Assembly: GCA_963682055.1 (NCBI GenBank) | Contig: OY821748.1 | Location: 32,657,661-32,721,660 of the forward strand | Direction: 5' to 3' | DNA from: Primula veris | Taxonomy: Eukaryota; Streptophyta; Magnoliopsida; Ericales; Primulaceae | Length of the DNA: 64,000 nt | Part shown: piece by piece, positions 12,695-25,156 of the stretch | Layout: each line of letters starts with the position of its first letter | How positions within the stretch are numbered: the stretch's first letter is position 1 | Program-made: the position numbers and the translations under genes | Notes under the pieces: model-generated | What the model was told of the DNA's origin: nothing | What the model saw: the letters and a program-made list of their open reading frames with translations, nothing else | Database searches by the model: none

Positions 12695-13300
12695 TGATAA
12701 AACATTAACTTTGATTTGTTAAGTTAAGCTTGATAGAACGTTAAATTTGTTCGGTTAAGTTAAGTTTTTTAACAATAATGATATAAATTGACGATGTGAA
12801 ATATTAGACGAGATATTATTCTTTCTTTATTAATCGGTGAATCTTCTTGATCGGGATTACAATTTTTATTATACTTATGCTCGGTCTGATAATTTGATCT
12901 TAATATTGGTCTTTAACTTAGTCTTGGTGCTCGGTCTTTGACTTGACTTCTATCTGCGTACTTTCTAGTGAGATAAGCTCTGAAAAGTCTCTGTATTCTA
13001 CTTTTCTTTATGCTCAGAACATATTCTTTTTCCAGTACTGATACTTGACTATTTATAGGCGTCCGTGCGCCATAGTATGTTGACAAGTGGTAATCTCATC
13101 TGTCAACTCACGGACTTTTTAACTGTTGGGCCTTTACTAATTGGGTTTGGATGCTAATGGATAATTACCATCATCTTTAAGTAGGGAGAAGACCATCATA
13201 CCCCGGGCCATATTATAATTGCGTTGGGTACCCGTTACTAATGCATGGGTCGGCTCATATCCGAATAAATATATTCGGGTCTGATTTTTATGTTCTATCA
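12695..13300 (-). mobile_element. Solo LTR
   Basis: The block starts TGATAAAACA and ends TGTTCTATCA, a terminal inverted repeat typical of LTR ends. Flanks GGAGT (12690-12694) and GGAGC (13301-13305) look like a 5-bp target duplication with one change. A TATA-like CTATAAATAG on the minus strand at 13049-13058 suggests minus orientation. No internal domain is attached. It lies about 0.8 kb upstream of the short bZIP gene in the same transcriptional direction. Family unknown. Confidence 0.6.
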
Positions 13301-13411
13301 GGAGCAATTATAAAAACTTTCAAGTATCAAGGTATATTTTAAAAAAAGTGCTACCACGAAACATTTCTTCTCAAAAATTGTCATTTTCTCTAATTGTGTA
13401 TGCAGCTTGTA

Positions 13412-14091
13412 TATAACGTCCGGGCCACACGGACCGAACCGCTACGCCCGTATCAACAATATTGTCCGATTTGGTATAACTTTTCAGGGGGTCACCCATC
13501 CTGGTACTACTCCAAGTTAAACACGTTTAACTATGGAGTTTCGTACTCGCTATTGTGCCGCACGGTTTTAAAAGGCCTTATTGATAGAAAATGGATCTTT
13601 AAGCTCATATATCACACGAGTACTCTCATATCTGGGTGATGTGGGACTGACGCACAACACCACACCACAGAAATTTCTTCCTGGAAATCTGGGTCGTCAC
13701 AATCACCCCCCCTTTAGACACGACGTCCTCGTCGGGACGTCGTCCTTCAGAGGTCCACACACACGTGCTAGTCCCCACATTTTTGGCCAGATAGAGGCTC
13801 TAATAGAATCTGTAACGCCCCGGCCCCACGGACCGAACCGCTACGCCCGTATCAACAATATTATCCGCTTTGGCACAACTTCCCAGGGGGTCATCCATCC
13901 TGGCTCCAAGCTAAGCACACTAAATTATGGAGTTCCGTCCTCGCTATTGTGCCGTACGGCTTTAAAAGGCTTTGATAGAAAATGAATATTTAAGCTCATA
14001 TACCACGCGAGTACACTCATATCTGTGCGATGTGGGACTGACGCATAACACCGCACCACAGAAATTCCTTCCTGAAAATCTGGGTCGTCAT
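13412..14091 (-). mobile_element. Cassandra-type TRIM with 5S rRNA-derived LTRs
   Basis: Two ~280-bp direct repeats (about 13412-13701 and 13811-14091) flank a ~110-bp internal domain. On the minus strand each LTR contains the 3' half of plant 5S rRNA: GGATGGGTGACC-like and ACTCCGCAGTTAAGC-like blocks are visible in reverse complement at about 13485-13535 and 13880-13935. 5S sequence inside LTRs is the defining feature of Cassandra. A worn match to the complement of TGGTATCAGAGCC lies at about 13796-13810. The LTRs have drifted and the target duplication is not clear, so the copy is old. This is not a 5S rRNA gene. Confidence 0.8.
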
Positions 14092-14364
14092 ATTGTATGT
14101 CCACTTTCCATAATTCGTTATACGCTTTTCATGATTGCGTATACAATTTGCCAGAGTTCGGACGTCCTCACTGAAGCTTTGTCGGACCTTCGGTGACCTC
14201 CGTCGGGGGCCAAAGGCGAAAAATGTATGCATTTCACGATTGTGTGCAATTTCCTAGAGCTCTTTCAGATCACCACCGCCAATCCATTTGCAAGTACGTG
14301 GTGGGTGGAGGTCAAACTACGGATGACTGGCTATAGAAAATTCGAGAAGAAATTCTAAAAGGTC

Positions 14365-14891
14365 TCAAAGTGACTTTCAAATACAAGATGCTGATTGATC
14401 TACTTTAGACATCGCGCTTGTGTGCTCGCCTGAAGGAGCTGAAAAAATAACTATTAAGGGATAACACAACATATACCATGCACCAAGTGGAGTACGAAGA
14501 TGTACCATGACATTTACATTATGTTTTGGTGGCTAGGAATAAAGAACGACATTGCCAACTATACTTCCCATTGTCTCTCTTGTTAGCAAATAAAAGCGGA
14601 GTGCCAAAGACGAGATGAGTTGTAAAAATCCCTAACCATTTCTGAGTGGAAATGTGAGCACATCACAATGGACTTCGTACTAGGAGTACATTGCCCTCTT
14701 CTGGATAGGGCTGATAATGACGCGAAACGAGACAAAAATAGTCTGTTTCGTTTAGTTTTGAGATTTTTCGTTATCCTTTCGTTTTCGTGACGAAACAAAA
14801 AATTTCGTTTTGTTTTCGTTAAGGATATGAATACTATGAGTTTTATTAATTCATATATCTAATATAATATACTACAGATTTATAATTGCAA

Positions 14892-14922
<31 letters not shown>

Positions 14923-15545
14923 GTTAAACGAAAACGAAATTTCACGAAATGAAAAGGGGCTATGATCATTATTATCTCGTTGTACCAAACGAAATGTATA
15001 TTTTCTTTCATTATCACTTCATTTAGTCATGAACGAAACTGAGCCAACCTCTTAATGAAACGAACATGAAATTTTTCACGAAAAATTCGTCTCATTCTTA
15101 CCCCTACTTCTGGCTCTGGATACATGCAACTCTATTTGGGTCATAGTGGATGGATTTAACCAAGAGCACATATTTTATTACCGCAAAAACAATTTACATT
15201 GTCGAGCGGTAGCTGCAGTACACATACTCTACATTTGTTCAAGTACATGTGCCATAGATGTCAATAGTTTTTTATCGAGACCCAAAGTTCACCTTTCGAT
15301 GTTAGCCAAGTCTGCAAATGCTCTCGGTGCTAATCTCAAGTTTAGTACTGTGTTTCATCCTAAAATCGGGGGGAATCTGAATATACTATTCTAACACCGA
15401 AAGATATATTGTGCGCTTGTGCTATGAATATGGGAGGAAGCTGGGAAAAGTCATTTCCCTTGACCGGGTTTCCTACAATAACAACTACAATAGCACCAGT
15501 AGCATTCCACCATTCGAGGCTCTTCAAGGCAGGCAATGATTATGT
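14365..15545 (+). pseudogene. Ty3/gypsy integrase fragment, split by a MITE
   Basis: Decayed translation in shifting frames matches the plant gypsy integrase region in order. First is the zinc-binding part near 14540-14620 (HCLSC...QIKAECQRR), then the start of the catalytic core (SEWKCEHITMDFV near 14640-14675). After an interruption at 14706-15106, the core resumes (W.DLTKS..., DPKFT near 15275-15295, and MGGSWEK near 15430). Stops and frameshifts are everywhere. No LTRs are attached. Confidence 0.75.
14706..15106. mobile_element. hAT-type MITE inside the gypsy fragment
   Basis: The 401-bp element begins TAGGGCTGATAATGA and ends TCATTCTTACCCCTA, i.e. terminal inverted repeats of the TAGGGG type. 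It is flanked by CTTCTGGA (14698-14705) and CTTCTGGC (15107-15114), an 8-bp duplication with one mismatch, as hAT transposases make. The inside is rich in GAAACGAAA and TTTCGT blocks that mirror each other. It interrupts the integrase homology precisely, so it is younger than the gypsy fragment. Confidence 0.8.
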
Positions 15546-16090
15546 TGGGTTTATGAACAGAAGTTAGTTGGTCCACACATGATTCAAAACACCAAATAAA
15601 AAATCAAGGTCACACATGATCAACTATGAGCTCCCAAAAATCAACAGAAGAGCTATACTGACAAACGACAAAGAGACTAGGGAGTATTGCATAGGATATT
15701 TTGTGTTCTTAAAAGAATCTCATTGGAAGGGTATTTTGCATTTTGTAAAGCATGATAATCTAAATTCAAGGTACATTAGATCATATGAGATGCAACATAA
15801 TTCTAAGGAAGAATTCGTTATACATATACGACTAAAAAAAATTATACCCCCAAAGTTCAATCCCGAACAGGGTTTTACACTATGGTAGATAACCACTCTA
15901 GCTAAAAACAAAAAGAAAATGACTAACATGAGAACTGTTGTAACTAAACAGACTCGAACAGCATAACGTTGTTCAAGCTGAAATTAAACTCCCAATTCAT
16001 GGTCTTACTTCCTCTCCCCAACCCCCCAAATCAGAACAACTTTTACCATCTCTTGGGTGATTAACAAAAACAAAATATCTTGAGAAAGAT
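15546..16090. other. Intergenic stretch downstream of the full-length bZIP
   Basis: There is no supportable gene. A 90-codon open frame at 15616-15888 has no recognisable motif and no introns or neighbours that support it. The right end should carry the 3' UTR of the minus-strand bZIP gene. Confidence 0.4.
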
Positions 16091-16178
16091 AGTAGCAAAA
16101 GGGTATCATTTTAAGGGTTGGGATCTGAAGCACTAGTAGCAAAAGGGTATCATTTTAAGGGTTGGGATCTGAAGCACT
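16091..16178. repeat. 44-bp perfect tandem duplication over the bZIP stop codon
   Basis: 16091-16134 and 16135-16178 are identical. On the minus strand the right-hand unit supplies the last seven sense codons and the TAA stop (16157-16155) of the full-length bZIP; the left-hand unit repeats the same bases in the 3' UTR. The reading frame is unaffected because the stop is in the first unit read. Confidence 0.95.
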
Positions 16179-19100
16179 CTCTTTGTGGCTATGGAAAGTA
16201 GATGGTCCTTGCATGCCAAAATTTCCCATCTGTTGTTGCTGAAATTGGTGAAATTGTTGCTGCTTTTGGGACTGAATTTTGAGCTGTTGAAATTGCTGTG
16301 CAGTTAAAAGAGTGTTCATAGCATGATTATTATTCGGATAAAACTGCTGGTTTGATCCGAAGGACGTCGGGAAGTTCATCATTTGTCCCGCGTTAGGAGC
16401 GTTGCCTTGGCCTGTCATTACTTTCAAATGTTGAATCTCCTCTTTAAGAGCTTCATTTAAAGCTACAAGTAAAAATACAACATATTAGTTAATGAAGACT
16501 CTAAAAGAAGATAAACATATAGATTTATAATGTCCATAGTCCACATGCCAGAATAGCAACCTCGATAATCATAGATTATAACCTTTTCGGGCTAGTAATA
16601 TTTGTGGCAATGAACAGCAACCTAAACCTAGCGAAAGCTTGCAGTAAAAGTGTTATGGTGCACAGCGGTAACAGCTTTTAGTCAATATATTTCAAATAAG
16701 GAGCATTTTTGGCCTGTTTGGCAGGGGCAGAATTGTCGTTTTTAGTTTAAAAAATACTCTAAAGCTGGTTGGTTCCTATTTTTCAATATTAGTTTCTTAC
16801 TCCAGGCTAAGTACCTCCCAATAAAAAAAAAAACTAGTCATTGAGGAAAATATACAATTTTTCCCTTGTGGGTAGGGGGGTAATTGAACCGTACTCGGGG
16901 GTTTCTTTTTTCCATATGTTCTTCAGTAAAGAGCGAAGACTGGAAAATTCTCAACCAGAGCAAAATTTAAACAATGGGATGGAGTATTTTCAGTTTTTGA
17001 AAATCAACATGTCAAACCCAGATCAGAAAAAAGGGTCCTTCGGTGGTCCACCAGGCTGAAAATTTAAACAACAAGCCAACGCATGCATATGGACCATACA
17101 TTGGAGTTTGCACCAGTCAGCTGCTGCAGGGGCCTTCCTTTTACCCATCTAATTTAATTTTGTATGGACCAATGAACACATAAGCCTTCATATGAATAAG
17201 AACACACGTTTACTTAATAACTAACCAATGGAACACAAAATAAGCATATGATGGCTAGAAAGTACCTATTCATCCGACACTTCAAAATTTGTTACGAACT
17301 CTGACTCTTAACTATTTTTTAGGAAAGATTTGAAGTTTTTAGAAGCTTGATGAAGATCAAGTTATGAGCTAAGGCATATCCGCGTAATGGACTCAAAACT
17401 CCTAAACCTCTTTACACAATATACGCTTTCTCACCTAAACTTTTAGTTATTAACATTTGGTTCTTTTCTATATTTGTACAATTATAGTTGTTCTAGATCA
17501 TATGATATGTATCATACATGCATGAAATGCCAAATGCCAAGTTCAGAAAAAGTCTCCCTCTGTTACCACGTTGCATAATTATGTCCTATTTTTATTATGG
17601 TTTTCAAGATGTCATGAATTTTAAACCAGAAACATTCATCGAAATGCAGCAGAGATTATTGTCTTGGAAAGATAATAGTACGAATCTTTTAATTAAAAAG
17701 CTAAACTTAGGAAATTGCTGATTACAATTAAGGAATAGAGATTAATTGAGGACATAAAAATATTAAAGAAAACAAAGTATAATACTAAGATGTAGTATTT
17801 CCTACTTGGGGGTTTATAGAAGACTATTATTACCATCTTGCAAGTGAACTTGTTGCTCCATAGATTGCACTCGTACTTTTAGCTCTCCGTTCTCTGCAGT
17901 CAGGCCAGTTGTATCTCGCTGTTAAATGACCCACAAAAACAAATTCAGATACTCATTTCCACGAATATTATACGATGAAAGAAAGAATTTTATCTATGAA
18001 TAGTGGCCATCTGGTGTTTTACCAAATCACGCCCCTATTGCCACAGCTGTAGATATAGGTATTTTAAGAATACGGCTTAACGATCAATGGTTAACAATGG
18101 TTCTGATGGGAGACTACAACTTTGGAAAAAGAGATGATAGAAAATGACAAAACACAAATTTTCATTGATAACGGATTGGTGCACTTGTACATAGCAGAAA
18201 ACATCTCAAGTAAGACCTACAGTTCTCAAGTCCAATAATCATCTAAGCGACAGAAAGCAAGTGAAAAAAAAGTTTATAGATTATTACAATGATTATCTTT
18301 TAATTCAGACTATCTTAACTATTCCAACTCAATTCTCATTCTCGTTTTCACTGATTCCAAGGATGAAATTTTTGGAAATCCTACTGCCTTCATCTTCTTC
18401 TCATTTTTATCAAAAAAATTGATTGCTAGGAAAACAACCCAATCACATAAAAACTCCCAAACAAACTGTGGAGGCCTGTGGCAACACAAGCATTGGTTAA
18501 TGGGAACGAAAGCGATACCAGACTTTTAGTTATATAATTAATAATTGTCATATCGATTTGCGTGGTAGTCATCATTACTTCCTGCCATTAATCTAAATGA
18601 AAAGGACGAAAGAAGAGGAATGAAAAAATTTAAACGAGTTCCATATAAACTTTAGGTGATTCACTATAAATATCTATTTGAAAGACAAACTTGTCAAGGA
18701 AACCAGTTTCCTAACTTAAGTTTCAAAATAAAACATAGATATAATAATTACTATTAGAAACATTATCAAACAAGTTATCTTTTTTAAATCTTTTTTAACA
18801 AATCTTTTTTTACAGTTCCCTGGAGGACTGATCAGACTGAACTACTACTTAAACAAGTTATCAAACAGAAATTATTATAGCGCAAGAAAACAAGGTTCAT
18901 CCAGCATATACTTGATAACTAGCTAGAGAATTATAATTATCAAGCCATTGACCCAAATAGTATTAAACCATTAACTTGGACCAGTTATGTGACTAGATAA
19001 GCTACCTGCAGAATCATCAATTGACCAGAAAGCGAAGTAGATTCGGTTTGTAGGGTACGAACTTTCCTCTCAAGCTCAGATATGTACCTCATCTTTCTTT

Positions 19101-22100
19101 CTTTTGACCTAGCAGCCGATTGCCTATTCGCCCAAATCCTACAGTGGCATAAAAGAATAAAAATATTTAAGAAAACCTAGTTACGCAGCTATATATTGAT
19201 CAGGCACCAAAAAGAATGAAAACACAAAACAGTATAATGAGGAGAGCGAGACATTATCAATTCACCTAGTTGAATTCACCATCTTAAAGTAATTACATAA
19301 GAGTCAAGAGCACCACATATTAAGAGGCACAACAGTGAAAAGTCATTAACATAGGGCAAAAAATATTCATAGTGTTCAATAATAGAGTATAGGACAATTT
19401 TAACAAACTAGATAGACAGGTAAAGCAATGGTAATTGCATTGCACCACACTATTAGACAAAACAACAAACATAAAAGAACAAGTTGATTTTCCAAAAAAA
19501 AGTGACCAGTTTCAGTGAGGAGAAAATTGAAATTTGCAGAGAGTATCAAAAAAATTTCATTTATTATAGAGTTAGGTAACTATCAGTAACATGCAGACAT
19601 CAAATGATACATTATTCTCCTTGACGCAGTTACTACCACTATAAGAGCACCCACACCAGTCACCTACCATTGTCCTTAAATTTTACATAAACAAATCTAC
19701 TTTTAGAACTTTAACTACCCATTTTACACATACACAATATGTCAACTTCTCTACAAGTCTCCATATCATAATTATTATACTGTTACTATGTTTTCTATTG
19801 CTTCCCAACAAAAAATGTAACAACTTAATATAACAATAAAATTTAGTTAAACGATCATTTGTCTATTTGAATCCAAAGTCCCAAAAAATTAAAATAAAAA
19901 CATTATTGATTCCCTTCCAGAATCAATAGAAGATATAAGTAATTTCTTTACAAATAGCATAAGAACGATTAGAAACTAATCTCAGAAGAATCATTATCAT
20001 ATATAGCAATATCACTTTTTTTTCAAATTGAATTAGGCAAAATGATAACACCAGATCATAAGAGATTCACGTAATTGCCATGTTGTTCTGAGTTTTGTTT
20101 TCTAACCTTGATTAAGGGTAGAGAGAATGATAAACAAGGGAGTATTTAAAAAAAGAGGAGCAAATTTTGGGTTTCATTCATGAAGAAAAAAGAGAAAGTA
20201 TAATTTGTCTTAATGGGTCCATAGAGTACTCCGCATAGTTGTGGAAAAATGTTCACTTTCCACATTATGAAGAGCAAGTGAAGAGGCAGCTAATGCAAGT
20301 ATTTTTTTTTTTTTTTGTTCAAATCTCAAATCTAGCATAACATGCTTATACACAGTCTCTGGTGTGGCTGCTCTAGGTATGCCAATTCCGAATCATTTTG
20401 ACAAAAATAGTGCACAAACTAAAGCCAAGTGAAGAAATGAATTGCACACATTAATATTAAAGTGCTGACAAATTAATTTAAGGGGAAAGAACCTACAATC
20501 TCTCCAACTCTTCAAGGGAGAAAATTTCACAACATTGTTACATAATCCTTCTTGATCTATCATTCATAATATTTACTCTTTCAGTCCCTATTTAAGTGTC
20601 TTGCTTTTCATCTTGGGACGTCCCCAAAATAAGTGTTCACCTTTCTTTTTTGGTAAATTTTCCTTTTTTATTTTTGAAATACCCCTTTTGGTAGTTAAAT
20701 CATATCAATTTTACGCTTATAGCCTCACAATTTAAGTAAGAAATGTGTTTTGTTGATATGTTTTGATGTTTTTTGTTTAATTTTAAATGATTGTTTCAAA
20801 TCCTTAATAGCACAGTTTTCAAAATAAGCAGGAAAATTATTTAGGGACGGACATATATATATATACTAGTAATCGTAGCCCACCCGTTGCGTGTGTGACA
20901 CGTAGTTGCATAAATATGATCCGACACAAATAAATTTAACATTTTCAAAAAGTTTACAAAAATAATTGGATGAATATCATAAAAATATAATGTTTTATTG
21001 TTATAGTAATATAAAAATACTGATTTTTTTGAAAGATGATTTGATATGTGAAAAAAAAAGAATATTTATTTATTTATTTAAATTGCATTAAGTTATTTTA
21101 GTAATTAGTAAATTAGAATAGGGGCATTTTTGGAAAAAATGGGTAAAATTGGGCAACCTCGATATATCTTGAGTTCCCTTATATTAATAGTATGATGATA
21201 TATATATATATATATATGTGCACACATACATGTAAGTTATAAATAAAATAAAATAAGAGATGACTCTACTATCCATTTCTAAATTCCGGTTGTATGATCA
21301 TATTTGCAAAATTAACAGCATGACAATGATCTTCACAAAAAAAGGTAAATAAGCAAAATAAATGATGCTTGGCTATTCAAAAACAGCTTATATCCAATCA
21401 TCTAACACAAAATAAAACAACAATCACGAATTAACAAAAACACATTCTATTATCACAAGCACCAAAACAGGTTCCGTTGTTGTGGTCCAAAGTATGAACT
21501 TACAAGCCAAGAAGGACCTATGCAGCTATACAATCGAAGGAGCCTCCAAAAGAAATTACAATTTTTTGGATCATTTGAATAAAATGACAGATATACTTTT
21601 TTATAATTCCAATTTAAAGATTCGAACTTTTATTTTTTTCAGATTAAGGAAAGGTTATATACGTGTAAGGAAGACACTGAGTTCTGGCATTTGTAATTGG
21701 ATATCATATACTGTATAGCAGTATGGCAGACTATATACAATAAAAACGATACAATCATTCACTTCAAACTATGTGGCCCTGGTTCAAAATAATCAATAGC
21801 ACCAACGGATGTAACAGATAGACTGCTGCTATACATAATTAAAGTGTCCATCTGAACCTAGATAAATATATTTAGAAAAGAACTTTACCTCTTTGCTCGT
21901 TTGGGATCGATAAGAGCAAGCTCAGCAAGCTTAGCAGAAGAAATCGCTTTCTTTGAATCAGCTCCATTTACCTCTTCTGAACCCGATACAAGCATATCTG
22001 TATTAATTGTGCTCGACCCGTCCATAGACTGGCTATGTTGATGCCTCACTCTGGACCTCTCATTAGCTACAGGTGCCACATCATCATCAAGTTGAAAGGC

Positions 22101-22472
22101 TGATTTTGGCGAAGACTCTTTAAATTTATCTAACTCAATGTACACAGACATCAAATCATCTTCTGTATCATCGTAAAACGAAGGTCCATTTAACCCATCG
22201 ACAATACCAAGATCACTATCGAAACTAATGTCATCTGGAAGAGAGAGGAAATCTGAGTGTGCCCGTCTGTGACCCATATTTCTCGGTGGATTCTCCGACA
22301 TTTGGCTTATATCATGGCTAAATTGGCTAGAACTGTTCGGAGGTAAAGTTGACGAAGATGATGCGATTTCTGAATTTCCTTTAAAATTATTTCCTGAAGG
22401 AGGAAAACCTGAGTGTCGCCCTGACGGGGGAAGCAAACCCCCAACATGATTCGTAGACTTATCCTTCTCCAT
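16155..22472 (-). CDS. Group I bZIP transcription factor, VIP1/RSG/bZIP18-like (369 aa)
   Basis: Exons 22472-21889, 19138-19006, 17918-17834 and 16462-16155 join in frame with GT-AG introns. Residues 1-190 are a Ser/Pro- and acid-rich regulatory region. It has [14 protein letters not shown] at 68-81, an HxRxxS-type 14-3-3/kinase site in this family, and [10 protein letters not shown] at about 143-152. Residues about 191-215 are the basic region ([12 protein letters not shown], with the plant group I N-x7-K spacing), and about 216-265 form a zipper with Leu every seven residues over seven heptads. The C-terminus is Gln-rich ([19 protein letters not shown]). Relatives bind AC-rich promoter motifs and shuttle between cytosol and nucleus under 14-3-3 control; that regulation is inferred. 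Intron 1 (2.75 kb) contains a Helitron. The ATG at 22472 is the first in frame and gives the family-typical MEKDK-like start. Confidence 0.9.
20866..21195 (-). mobile_element. Non-autonomous Helitron, copy 2
   Basis: Read on the minus strand it starts TCATACTATTAATATAAG and ends CTAG. The host bases are A before the TC and T after the CTAG, as for copy 1. The GC-rich block near the 3' end (ACACGCAACGGGTGGGC) corresponds to the copy-1 hairpin but pairs less well. 330 bp, AT-rich, non-coding, in intron 1 of the bZIP gene. Confidence 0.75.
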
Positions 22473-22857
22473 CTACCAAAATGACCAACAAGTGTAAGCT
22501 TTTTAATACCAATCACTGGAAATTTAACATGTTTTGCCTACGCGAAAATGATTGTCCTGACGCAATCAAGACTTCGATTTTTTTTTTTTAAATCATGAAG
22601 CAAATATAACATTTTTACTGAAGAAACTCCTACATCACCTAATAAACGCAAAACTACTGAAGATGCTAATTAAATTTCAACAATCACAATTAAATAGAAC
22701 AGCTAATAATAGAACAAACAAAATCTATACACGGACACGATAAATTCGAAGATTTTGAAAATGAGTTTAAAACGAAGCAGACCCTAAACAAGCTACAAAA
22801 ACCTGAAAGGAAAGCTTAGTTTTTTTACTTTTAAAAAACCGAAACACATCAAAAGCA

Positions 22858-23969
22858 ATAGTCTTTAATGTGCAAAATGAATTTTCAAACAAACCCAAAA
22901 AAAAGGAACACCAAGTATATCCTCTAAGGTCTAAAATCAAACAAAATTATATATTTAAAACAAAAATTTCACATGGATAAGTCACTACTAACAGCTAATT
23001 TAGCTACAGATTTTAAGCACATAAGTAAAAACCCAAAAAAAAAGACACCTTTTAAGCATATAAGTAAAAACCCAAAAAAAAAAATAGCTTTTAAGCATAT
23101 AAGTAAAACCCAAAAAAAAAATAGCTTTGAAGCTGGTTATATATCAAAGGGGTGGAAAAAAGCAAAAAAACAAAAAACAACACCCATGAAGGAGTAAAAA
23201 ATTACATAACTTGCGCACCCAAAAAGTGGACCCAATTAAGGCTCCTGATCACTAATATGAAAGATAGATAGATATATATATATATATAAGCAAAATATAT
23301 AATTGAATGATAGAAACTAAGGCAATAAATAAAGGTTTATTGACATTTTTTAGGACCCCCAAAAATAAACGGATAAATTAACAAAAAGGTATTTCACATG
23401 GAGAAGTCACCACTAAGAGCTTATTTAGCTGCAGATTTTAAGCATAAAAGTAAAACCCAGAAAAAAAAAAACAGCTTTTAAGATGCAAACCACAGCTTAA
23501 ATAAAAAGGGTGGAAAAAAGCCAAAAAAAAAAAACATTAGTAAAAAATTACATAATTTTACACCCAAAAAGTGGACCCAATTAAGGCTTTTAATCACTAA
23601 TATCAAAGATAGATAGATATATATAGATATAAGCACAATATCTAATGCAATAGCCTTGGCCCTTGAACATGCAAAATGAACTTTAAACAAACTTTAAATA
23701 AAAAAGGAACACCAAATTTATCCTCAAAGTTCTAAAATTAAACAAAAAAAAAGGTATTTTACATGGATAAGTCACTACTAAGAGCTTATTTTTAGCTGCA
23801 GATTTTAAGCATATAAAAAAAAAAAAAAAAACAGCTTGCTTATATATAAAGGGTGAAAAAAAGCAAAAATAAATAAAAATTAACACCCATAAAGGAGTAA
23901 AAATTTACATAATTTTACACCCAAAAAGTTGACCCAATTAAGGCTCTTAATCACTAATATGAAACATAC

Positions 23970-24010
<41 letters not shown>
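22858..24010. repeat. Three-copy tandem repeat upstream of the bZIP gene
   Basis: The same ordered blocks appear three times. ATGGATAAGTCACTACTAA or its variant occurs near 22974, 23399 and 23764; TTTTAAGCATATAAGTAAAA near 23012, 23436 and 23803; and GTGGACCCAATTAAGGCT or its variant near 23226, 23570 and 23927. Each ends in a GATA/TA microsatellite. The period is about 360-430 bp; an A-rich subrepeat is further amplified in copy 1. The array occupies the 5' flank or promoter of the bZIP gene, ending about 390 bp before its ATG. Short Lys-rich and Phe-rich open frames here are low-complexity artefacts. Confidence 0.8.
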
Positions 24011-24018
<8 letters not shown>

Positions 24019-24710
24019 AGAACAATAAATAAAGGTTGTTCTCAAAAATAAAAGGAGAAATTAACAAATGAAGAAACCCAAAGAATATTCTCACTAAGTT
24101 TATTAACCAGCTTGGGATTAATTGATCAGATCTTGAACAAGGGGAATATAGTGTGTGTATATATATTTATATTATATATATATATATATCTATATCTCTA
24201 TAGAGAGATAAATGATTTTTTTGTGCTTAGTTTGAATGAATAAATCTCCAAAAGCCACTCTAAATTTAATTGAAATAACCAAATATATATACTTTACATA
24301 TATACACCTGACTCCCTCTAAATTAATAAACTATTTAAAATAATAATTTTTTTAGTCCCAAATTAGAAAACGTAGAAAATCATAAATTTTGATAAATTAA
24401 TAAGATAATAAATGCTTTTGAAAATTCTTATATAAATATTGATCCTGATAAAATCATAAATTAATAATTTTTCAAAATAACAAACATTACTAGGAATACT
24501 TAACTAAGTATAACTCTATGGTCGTTTCATTTTTATTAAAATTTAAATCTATTTGAATACCATACCTAATTTTTCTAATTACATCCAAAAGTTTTGATAT
24601 AATTTTTTCGAACTGCACCAAAAAATAGTTATAGACGCGATAAATGTTTACTTTCGCATTACTAGTTCCAAAGTACGGTATCAATCATTTTCACATTGGT
24701 AACTAACAAC

Positions 24711-25108
24711 TGTTACGGATAAAGCATAACACGGACCCTTCCGGAATATTCTACTACTTATTACGTAATTCTAGAATGTATTAAACTATATTAGAATATG
24801 GAAAAATATAACGGAACCCTCTAGAAGGGTACGCATATGTATAGAATGTAATAGAAGGGTGTATAGAAGGTAGAAGATGGGATAAAACTCTAGATCATTT
24901 CCTAGACTTGTATATAAGGGGATGACCCCTCTCATTTGTAATCACCAAGTTTCGAGTCAGTAATAAGAGCTATATATATTCTTCTACTTTCTCTCTCTCT
25001 AAATAATTGTGACTTGAGTGTGAAGGTTAAGACTTACTTAGTAGCAAACAAGGTGTGAGCATTGCTAGCTAAGTGTCGCATGAGGTTAAGAAAACTAAGC
25101 CCGTGACA
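24711..25108 (+). repeat. 5' LTR of the gypsy element
   Basis: 398 bp, starting TGTTACGGATAAAGC and ending CCCGTGACA. A probable TATA box (GTATATAAGGGG) lies at about 24909-24920. Confidence 0.9.
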
Positions 25109-25110
25109 AC

Positions 25111-25122
25111 TGGTATCAGAGC
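25111..25122 (+). other. Primer-binding site (initiator tRNA-Met)
   Basis: TGGTATCAGAGC, complementary to the 3' end of plant initiator tRNA-Met, starts 2 bp after the 5' LTR. Confidence 0.9.
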
Positions 25123-25156
25123 CAGGTTGCGTAAGGTGGCCGTAACTATTGCAGAG

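Noticed and set aside
13485..13960. 5S rRNA genes
   Set aside because: The 5S-like pieces are partial, on the minus strand, and embedded in paired LTRs of a Cassandra element.
15616..15888. 90-codon plus-strand open frame
   Set aside because: No recognised domain, no splice context, and it sits in decayed repeat DNA; chance or a transposon remnant.
22858..24010. CRISPR-like regular repeats
   Set aside because: Units are ~0.4 kb, A-rich and without unique short spacers, in a plant nuclear context.
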